A stretch of 64,000 nt of DNA from Pseudooceanicola endophyticus (GTDB taxonomy: Bacteria; Pseudomonadota; Alphaproteobacteria; Rhodobacterales; Rhodobacteraceae), in contig NZ_JAHIAB010000013.1 of the NCBI RefSeq assembly GCF_018760365.1, positions 93,143 through 157,142 on the forward strand, given 5' to 3'. Positions 58,740 to 64,000 of this stretch are shown in pieces. The position numbers and the translations under genes were made by a program. The notes under the pieces are model-generated. The model was not told the origin of the DNA and did not search any database. It was given only the letters and a program-made list of their open reading frames with translations. The first letter of the stretch is position 1. Each line of letters starts with the position of its first letter.

Positions 58740-60027
58740 TCCCTTCACGCTTGCGATGGTCGCCATCGTCGCGCTGTCGATCGCTGGCATCCCGGTGGGC
58801 CTGGCGATGATGAGCGGCTCCTTCCTGTATCTGATCCTGTCGGGCTTCGACCCCTCCATCGCCTCGGAACAACTGCTTCAGGGCCTGTTCAACGGCTATA
58901 CCCTGCTGGCGATCCCGCTGTTCATCCTGGCCGCAGACATCATGAACATCGGCAGCCTGGCCGACCGGCTGCTGCGTTTCTGCCAGGCCCTGGTCGGACG
59001 CTTCCGAGGCGGCCTCGGGCATGTCAACGTCTTCAGCTCGGTGATCTTCTCGGGGATGTCGGGCTCGGCCGTGGCGGATGCGGTGGGCATGGGCAAGATC
59101 ATCATCAACATGATGACCAAGGACGGGAAGTACCCGCCCAGCTACGCCGCCGCGATCACCGCCGCCACCGCCACCATCGGCCCGATCATCCCGCCCTCGA
59201 TCCCGATGGTGCTCTATGCTCTGGTCTCGGACCAGTCGGTCGGCTACCTCTTTGCCGCCGGCATGGCGCCGGGCCTGCTGATGGCCGCCGTGATGGCCTT
59301 CATGAACTGGGTGATGGCACGCCGCCGGGGCTTCCCCGTGGACGAGGCCGTGCCGCTGCGCGAACTGCCCAAAATCACCTGGGAGGCCCTGCCCGCCCTG
59401 ATGCTGCCTGTCATCCTGCTGGGCGGGATCTACGGCGGCATCGTCACCCCGACCGAGGCCGCCGCCGTCGCCGCCGCCTATGCGCTGGTGATCTCGGTGC
59501 TGCTCTACCGCTCGGTCACCTTCCGCGCCTTCTGGGAGACGCTGATTTCCGGCGCCCGCTCGGCCGGGGCGATCGGGGTGCTGATCGGCGGCTCGCTGAC
59601 CTTCAACTACGTCATCACCCGCGAGGACGTGCCCAATGCTCTGGCCGCCTTCCTGCAGGGCATGGACCTGTCGCAGACCGGCTTCCTGATCGCGATCAAC
59701 ATCCTGATCCTGCTGCTGGGCTGCATCCTTGAGGGCGGCGCGATCCTGCTGATCGTGGTGCCGATCCTGATCCCCGCCGTGCAGGCCATGGGCATCGACC
59801 TGGTGCATTTCGGCGTCATCGTGGTGGTCAACGCCATGCTGGGCCTGATCACCCCGCCCTACGGGCTACTGCTGTTCATCACCGCCTCCATCACCCGCCA
59901 GCCCATGGGCGCCATCGTGCGCGACATCTGGCCCTTCATCGTCGCGCTGCTTGTCGCGCTCGGCATCATCACCTTCGTGCCGGACTTCGTCCTCTTCCTG
60001 CCCCGCCTGCTGGGCTACCAGGGCTGA
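58732..60027 (+). CDS. dctM: TRAP transporter large permease DctM (third system)
   Basis: A 431-residue large TRAP permease with about twelve hydrophobic segments and the hallmarks YTLLAIPLFILAADIMNIGS, VIFSGMSGSAVADAVGMG, PIIPPSIPMVLYALVS and LITPPYGLLLFITASI. The start lies inside the end of dctQ; an ATG 39 bases further upstream would deepen the overlap and is less likely. The esterase gene follows after 23 bases. Confidence 0.93.
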   Translation: MTDPFTLAMVAIVALSIAGIPVGLAMMSGSFLYLILSGFDPSIASEQLLQGLFNGYTLLAIPLFILAADIMNIGSLADRLLRFCQALVGRFRGGLGHVNVFSSVIFSGMSGSAVADAVGMGKIIINMMTKDGKYPPSYAAAITAATATIGPIIPPSIPMVLYALVSDQSVGYLFAAGMAPGLLMAAVMAFMNWVMARRRGFPVDEAVPLRELPKITWEALPALMLPVILLGGIYGGIVTPTEAAAVAAAYALVISVLLYRSVTFRAFWETLISGARSAGAIGVLIGGSLTFNYVITREDVPNALAAFLQGMDLSQTGFLIAINILILLLGCILEGGAILLIVVPILIPAVQAMGIDLVHFGVIVVVNAMLGLITPPYGLLLFITASITRQPMGAIVRDIWPFIVALLVALGIITFVPDFVLFLPRLLGYQG

Positions 60028-60050
60028 GCCCCCCTTTCCGGAGACCTTCC

Positions 60051-60986
60051 ATGATCAACCCCGAAATCGAGACCTTCCTGGCCAAGTGGAACGACAGCTG
60101 GGCCGTGCTGCCCGCCGGCGCCCCGATCACCGACCGCCGGCTGCTGTTCGAATACATCGCCGATGCGATGCGCCTGCCCCAGCCCGAGGGTATCGCCGTC
60201 TCGACCGCCTTCCTGGCCCACGAGGGGCGCAACGTGCTGATGCGGATCGAACGCGCGACGGCGGGCCTTCCCGCCCAGCCCTGCCTGATCTACATGCACG
60301 GCGGCGCCTGGATGCAGGGCAGCCCGATGACCCATTCCGACATCACCGCCCGCATCGCCGCCGCCAACGGCCAGACGGTGATCAGCGTCGATTACGCGCT
60401 GGCCCCCGAACATCCCTTCCCCAAGGCCATCCACGAGGTCATCGCCGTGGCCCACTGGGTCCATGCCAACGCCGAAAGCCTCGGGATCGACCCCACCCGC
60501 ATCGCCATCGGCGGTGACAGCGCCGGGGCCAACCTGGCCGCCGCCGCCTGCCTGGCGCTGCGCGGCACCGCCGCCGCCCCGATGGCGCAGATGCTGGTCT
60601 ATCCCTGCGTCCATTTCGACATGTCCTTCCCCTCCTACCAGGAGAATGCCGAGGGGCCGCTGATCCAGACCGCCGGCATGGCCAAGACCAACCTGATGTA
60701 CTGCGGCAACGAGGAGAACCTGAAGCACCCGCTGGCCGCGCCGCTCCATGCCGACAGCCATGCCGGCCTGCCCCCCGCCTTCATCGCCGTGGCCGAACAC
60801 GACCCGCTGCGCGACGACGGCCATGCCTATGCCGAGAAACTGCGCGCCGAGAGCATCGCGGTGCAGCTCGATCCCGGCCAGGGGCTGATCCACGGCTACC
60901 TGCGCGCGATGGAATACTGCGCCGACGCCCGCGCCAGCCTCGCGCGCATGACCGCCTGGCTGGCCGACCGCTACGCGGCCGCCTGA
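60051..60986 (+). CDS. Alpha/beta hydrolase, HSL (hormone-sensitive lipase/GDSAG) family esterase
   Basis: A 311-residue cytoplasmic esterase of the HSL family. The oxyanion motif is MHGGAW (82-87) and the nucleophile is Ser 157 in GGDSAGANLA. AEHDPLRDDGHAYAEKL supplies the acid Asp and LIHGYLRAMEY the His, so the triad is complete. It is coded 23 bases after dctM and 3 bases before the DUF3237 gene. It should cleave an ester of the compound imported by the third TRAP system, or open a lactone. Confidence 0.92.
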   Translation: MINPEIETFLAKWNDSWAVLPAGAPITDRRLLFEYIADAMRLPQPEGIAVSTAFLAHEGRNVLMRIERATAGLPAQPCLIYMHGGAWMQGSPMTHSDITARIAAANGQTVISVDYALAPEHPFPKAIHEVIAVAHWVHANAESLGIDPTRIAIGGDSAGANLAAAACLALRGTAAAPMAQMLVYPCVHFDMSFPSYQENAEGPLIQTAGMAKTNLMYCGNEENLKHPLAAPLHADSHAGLPPAFIAVAEHDPLRDDGHAYAEKLRAESIAVQLDPGQGLIHGYLRAMEYCADARASLARMTAWLADRYAAA

Positions 60987-60989
60987 GCG

Positions 60990-61454
60990 ATGCCGACGCC
61001 GATCCCCGCCCCCGACCACGTCTTCACCCTCGACGTGCATATCGCCCGCCCCCGCAGCAACGGGGCGGGCATCAACGGCGAGCGCAAGCATATCGAGGTC
61101 ACCGGCGGCACGGTCCAGGGGCCGCGGCTGAGGGGAAAGGTCCTCTCGGGCGGGTCGGACTGGCTCTGGCAGCGCCCCGACGGGGTGGCCGAGATCAACG
61201 CCCACTATTCGCTCGAAACCGAGGACGGCACGCTGATCTACGTGCAGAACCGGGGTCTGCGGGTCGCCGATCCGGCGGTGCGCGCCGATCTGATCGCCGG
61301 ACGCCCGGTGGATCCTTCGGCCTTCTACTTCCGTGCGGCCCCGGTCTTCGATGCGCCCGACGGCCCCTTCCAGTGGCTGCGGGAAACGCTTTTCGTCAGC
61401 CGGGTCACCCCCTGCCCCGGCGGCGTCACGGTGGACGTGTTCCGCGTCCCCTGA
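60990..61454 (+). CDS. DUF3237 family protein
   Basis: A 154-residue protein of the DUF3237 family, small beta-barrel-like proteins without a settled function. Typical pieces are VFTLDVHIARPR, the EVTGGTVQGPRLRGKVLSGG stretch, GSDWLWQRPDGVAEINAHY and VQNRGLRVAD, followed by FYFRAAPVFDAPDGPFQWL. Members occur with esterases and aromatic- or lactone-degrading genes. It follows the HSL esterase by 3 bases and ends the operon before a strong hairpin. A role in the same pathway is inferred. Confidence 0.85.
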   Translation: MPTPIPAPDHVFTLDVHIARPRSNGAGINGERKHIEVTGGTVQGPRLRGKVLSGGSDWLWQRPDGVAEINAHYSLETEDGTLIYVQNRGLRVADPAVRADLIAGRPVDPSAFYFRAAPVFDAPDGPFQWLRETLFVSRVTPCPGGVTVDVFRVP

Positions 61455-61488
61455 TCCAGGGGCCGCCCCCTCCCCTTCTCCCAAAGAA

Positions 61489-61521
61489 AACCGCCGCCGG
61501 TGCAGCACACCGGCGGCGGTT
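61489..61521. terminator. Bidirectional intrinsic terminator
   Basis: A perfect 14-bp stem AACCGCCGCCGGTG with loop CAGCA lies between the convergent DUF3237 and RraA-type genes. An A-rich flank on the left supplies a T-run for the minus-strand transcript. Confidence 0.8.
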
Positions 61522-61544
61522 CCCCTTCAGGTAGCCCCAAAGGT

Positions 61545-62255
61545 TCAGCGCCCCTCGGCCTCGCGCCAGGCCTTGAAGGCCAGCTGGTGCTCGTCCTTCG
61601 TGCAGGGATAAAGCCCGATGATCGTCGCGCCATCCTTCACCTGGTGCACGACGAAATCCTCGTAGGCGGTCATCTCGACGGCCTCGTCGGCGATCTCGTC
61701 GGCAATGTCGGCGGGAATGACGATGACGCAATCGGCATCCCCGACGATGATGTCGCCGGGAAACACCGGGGCATCGCCGCAGCCGATGGGGTCGTTGATG
61801 GCAATGGCCTCGTTGTTGGTCAGGTTGGTCGGGCTCGAGGGCCGGGTATGATAGGCCGGGATCTCCAGCCCGGCGATGGTGCGGGCATCGCGGAAGCCGC
61901 CGTCGGTCACCACGCCGGCGCCGCCGCGCTTCATCAGCCGGGTGATCAGGATGTCCCCGGCCGAGGCCGCATCGGCCTGCTTGCGGCTGTCCATCACCAG
62001 AACATGGCCCTCGGGGCAGGTCTCGATGGCGACGCGCTGCGGGTGCTCGGGATCGCGGAAGGCCGCGAGCGTGTTGCGGTCCTCGCGCGCGGGCATGTAG
62101 CGCAGGGTGAAGGCCGGGCCGACCATGTTGGCGCCCTTCCAGCCCACCGGGTGCACGCCCTGGATCACCTGGTGGCGCAGGCCGCGCCGATAAAGCGCGG
62201 TCGCCAGCGTCGCCACCGACACGCCCATCAGCTTTTCACGGGTTTCGGGATTCAT
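61545..62255 (-). CDS. RraA-family protein, aldolase-like (second copy)
   Basis: A 236-residue RraA-fold protein, longer than the copy at 24.7 kb and only distantly like it. It has GVSVATLATALYRRG at the start, the GHVLVMDSRKQADAASAGDI loop and VVTDGGFRDARTIAGLEIPA with Arg 122 and Asp 123 in the catalytic-type position. The ATG has GGAGGAG upstream; a form 54 bases longer is rejected. It lies in the same direction as the aldehyde dehydrogenase gene upstream, with a repeat between them. Many RraA-like genes occur beside 2,5-dioxovalerate dehydrogenase genes in sugar-acid clusters, where they may act as dehydratase or aldolase; the reaction here is not established. Confidence 0.82.
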   Translation of the reverse strand: MNPETREKLMGVSVATLATALYRRGLRHQVIQGVHPVGWKGANMVGPAFTLRYMPAREDRNTLAAFRDPEHPQRVAIETCPEGHVLVMDSRKQADAASAGDILITRLMKRGGAGVVTDGGFRDARTIAGLEIPAYHTRPSSPTNLTNNEAIAINDPIGCGDAPVFPGDIIVGDADCVIVIPADIADEIADEAVEMTAYEDFVVHQVKDGATIIGLYPCTKDEHQLAFKAWREAEGR

Positions 62256-62310
62256 TCTGGGATCTCCTCCGGGATCATCCGGGGGGCCCGCAAGGCCCCC
62301 CTTATGCATT

Positions 62311-62369
62311 CAACTTTCAGGAAATATGCCGGGGTGAATGCGCGGCACGCGCAGAGGGGCAGCGCCCCT
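62311..62369 (-). repeat. G-run/C-run extragenic repeat, copy 2
   Basis: On the minus strand the order is GGGGCGCTGCCCC, a GC-rich inverted part, CACCCCGGCATATTTCCTG and AAAGTTG. This repeats the order and tail of the copy at 46.76 kb (CCCCCCGGCATATTT...GAAAGATG). Confidence 0.7.
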
Positions 62370-62398
62370 TTCCCGTGCCGGCTTTCAGGCCAGCGGTC

Positions 62399-63928
62399 TC
62401 AGACCATGTCCTCGCCCAGCAGCCCCTCGGGGAGGTCCTGGAAGCAGACCGGGCGCAGGAAGCGGCGGATCGACAGGGTGCCGACCGAGGTCGCCCCGAA
62501 GTTGGTCGAGGCCGGATAGGGCCCGCCATGGACCATCGCATCGGCCACCTCGACGCCGGTCGGGAAGCCGTTGACCAGCACGCGGCCGGCCTTGCGCTCC
62601 AGGATCGGCAGCAGCGCACGCGCATCGGCCAGGTCGCCCTCGTCCATGTGCAGCGTCGCCGTCAGCTGGCCCTCGAAGCCCTTCGCCAGAACCGCCATCG
62701 CCTCCTGGCCCGGCACCCGGATCACCAGACCCAGCGGCCCGAAAACCTCTTCACCCAGGGCATGATCCTGCAGATAGGCCTCGGCATCGGTCTCGTAGAG
62801 GTTCGGCGCGGCGCTGCGGCCCTCCTGCGGGGTCGCCAGCAGGGTGCGCACGGTGTTGCGACTCTCGAAACGCTCCTTGCCGGCGCGGTAGGCGGCGGCG
62901 ATGCCCTCGGTCAGCATGACCTGGGGGGCGACCTCCTTCAGCGCGGCGGTGGCGGCGGCGACGAAACTGTCTCCCTCGGCGCCGGTCGGGACGACGGCGA
63001 TGCCGGGGTTGGTGCAGAACTGCCCCGCGCCCATGGTCAGCGATCCGGCCCAGCCCTTGCCCATCGCCTCGGCCCGCGCAGCAAGCGCGCCCGGCAGCAC
63101 GAACATCGGGTTGACCGAGCCCAGTTCGCCGAAGAACGGGATCGGCTCGGGACGGGCGGCGCAAAGATCGAACAGCGCGCGGCCCCCGCCGAGCGAGCCG
63201 GTAAAGCCCACGGCCTTGATCAGCGGATGCTGCACGAGGGTGGTGCCGACCTCGCGCTTGCCGCCCTGGATCAGCGAGAAGACGCCCGGGTGCAGGCCGC
63301 AGGTCTTGATCGCGGCATGGATCGCCTCGGCGACGATCTCTCCGGTGCCGGGATGGGCGGAGTGGCCCTTGACGACGACCGGGCAGCCGGCGGCGAGCGC
63401 GGCGGCGGTGTCGCCCCCCGCGGTCGAGAAGGCGAGCGGGAAGTTCGAGGCGCCGAAGACCGCGACCGGGCCGATGGGGCGCTGCACGAGGCGCAGGTCG
63501 GGGCGCGGCAGGGGCTTGCGCTCGGGCAGCGCGGGGTCGTGGCGCAGGTCGAGGTAGGCGCCCTTCAGGATGTGGTCGGCGAACAGCCGCAGCTGGCCGG
63601 TGGTGCGGCCGCGCTCGCCCTGCAGGCGGGCCTCGGGCAGGCCGGTCTCCTGGGAGCCGATCTGGGTGATCGCGTCGGCGCGGGCCTCGATCTCATCGGC
63701 GATGGCGGTGAGGAAGGCGGCGCGTTCCGCGCGGGTGGAATAGCCGTAGGACCAGAAGGCCTCTTCTGCTGCCTCGCAGGCGGCGTTGACCAGATCGGGG
63801 GTGCCGACGGAGAAGCTGTGCACCGGGCCATGGGCGGGTTCGGAGGGGAAGCGGGCTTGGGTCGCGACCCACTCGCCCGCGATCAGGTGCTTGCCGTGGG
63901 GGGTGAAGGCGGGTGTCATGCCATCCAT
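62399..63928 (-). CDS. 2,5-dioxovalerate (alpha-ketoglutaric semialdehyde) dehydrogenase-type aldehyde dehydrogenase
   Basis: A 509-residue NAD(P)+ aldehyde dehydrogenase. The catalytic Cys 305 is in MGAGQFCTNPGIAV, Glu 268 in FFGELGSVNP, Asn 162 in FGASNFPLAFSTAGGDTAAA, and Lys 187 in VVVKGHSAHPGT. The GGDTAAALAAGCPVVVKGH and ELGSVNPMF stretches are typical of the KGSADH group that turns 2,5-dioxopentanoate into 2-oxoglutarate at the end of pentose, hydroxyproline and hexarate pathways. It is upstream of, and on the same strand as, the RraA-type gene. No dehydratase for such a pathway lies in the window. Confidence 0.9.
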   Translation of the reverse strand: MDGMTPAFTPHGKHLIAGEWVATQARFPSEPAHGPVHSFSVGTPDLVNAACEAAEEAFWSYGYSTRAERAAFLTAIADEIEARADAITQIGSQETGLPEARLQGERGRTTGQLRLFADHILKGAYLDLRHDPALPERKPLPRPDLRLVQRPIGPVAVFGASNFPLAFSTAGGDTAAALAAGCPVVVKGHSAHPGTGEIVAEAIHAAIKTCGLHPGVFSLIQGGKREVGTTLVQHPLIKAVGFTGSLGGGRALFDLCAARPEPIPFFGELGSVNPMFVLPGALAARAEAMGKGWAGSLTMGAGQFCTNPGIAVVPTGAEGDSFVAAATAALKEVAPQVMLTEGIAAAYRAGKERFESRNTVRTLLATPQEGRSAAPNLYETDAEAYLQDHALGEEVFGPLGLVIRVPGQEAMAVLAKGFEGQLTATLHMDEGDLADARALLPILERKAGRVLVNGFPTGVEVADAMVHGGPYPASTNFGATSVGTLSIRRFLRPVCFQDLPEGLLGEDMV

Positions 63929-63950
63929 GAAATGTCCTTTCCGGTGGAGA

Positions 63951-64000
63951 CCCCGGGGGCGCTGCCCCCGGACCCCAGAGGTATTTAAAACAAGAAAATG
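63951..64000 (+). repeat. G-run/C-run extragenic repeat, copy 3 (runs to window edge)
   Basis: The order is CCCGGGGGCGCTGCCCCCGG, ACCCCAGAGGTATTT, then an A-rich tail with AAGAAAATG. It is the same type as the copies at 46.76 and 62.31 kb, shorter and without the second GC-rich inverted part. It lies just upstream of the aldehyde dehydrogenase gene. Confidence 0.65.

Overview
The window looks like chromosome or chromid of a marine- or plant-associated alphaproteobacterium, most likely order Rhodobacterales. The DNA is high in GC and genes are tightly packed with ATGA/GTGA overlaps. There are three TRAP transporters, and three copies of a G-run/C-run extragenic repeat ending in an AT-rich ATATTT-type tail of the kind I associate with Rhodobacterales. 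I see no rRNA, tRNA, CRISPR array, phage, transposase or plasmid replication gene. Nearly everything is catabolic: uptake, depolymerisation and oxidation of sugars, uronates, sulfate esters and cyclic amino acids, each block with its own local regulator.

Layout. 1-2.9 kb: end of an amino-acid-type ABC ATPase gene, a Gfo/Idh/MocA oxidoreductase and a DAO-family oxidoreductase. 3.1-7.1 kb: stomatin/NfeD pair, a Cys-rich YkgJ-like protein, a class II Fic protein with a large palindrome over its start, and a SoxR/VOC pair divergent around a SoxR-box-like site. 7.6-11.4 kb: three-subunit membrane-linked GMC dehydrogenase (Tat small subunit, FAD/Fe-S catalytic subunit, triheme cytochrome c). 11.6-13 kb: RsmB/NOP-type RNA methyltransferase. 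13.6-20.2 kb: a sulfate-ester (ats-like) module of arylsulfatase, ABC permease, ATPase, binding protein, GntR regulator and formylglycine-generating enzyme. Its ATPase, binding protein and formylglycine enzyme genes are all interrupted. 20.5-29 kb: TRAP transporter, aminotransferase, RraA-type aldolase, PxpB/PxpC/PxpA 5-oxoprolinase and a LysR regulator.

29-45.4 kb holds the most interesting system. kduI, an unassigned 823-residue protein, glpD, glpK and kdgK form one operon. Across a LacI gene lies kduD with dctM and dctQ, and divergent from these a dctP with a GH105 unsaturated-uronyl hydrolase. Two intergenic regions carry the same 26-bp inverted-repeat site (arms TATGCAA/TTGCATA, spacer 12). 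Together they read as one regulon that imports an unsaturated or unsaturable uronide and channels the uronate through KduI/KduD/KdgK. Because glpK and glpD sit inside the operon with no glycerol transporter, glycerol may be a second product, which would suggest a glycerol-uronide substrate. 42.8-45.4 kb adds a secreted alpha/beta hydrolase and a second LacI regulator.

45.5-56.3 kb is a complete L-rhamnose locus of the rhizobial type: rhaI and a fused rhaD aldolase/dehydrogenase on one side, rhaR-rhaS-T-P-Q-U-K on the other, separated by a large inverted-repeat operator. Next to the GH105/Kdu genes it would also fit use of rhamnogalacturonan-derived unsaturated disaccharides (uronate plus rhamnose). 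56.3-63.9 kb: TetR regulator, TRAP transporter, HSL-type esterase, DUF3237 protein, a second RraA-type protein and a 2,5-dioxovalerate-type aldehyde dehydrogenase.

Functions are read from recognisable motifs and gene order only; no database search was possible.
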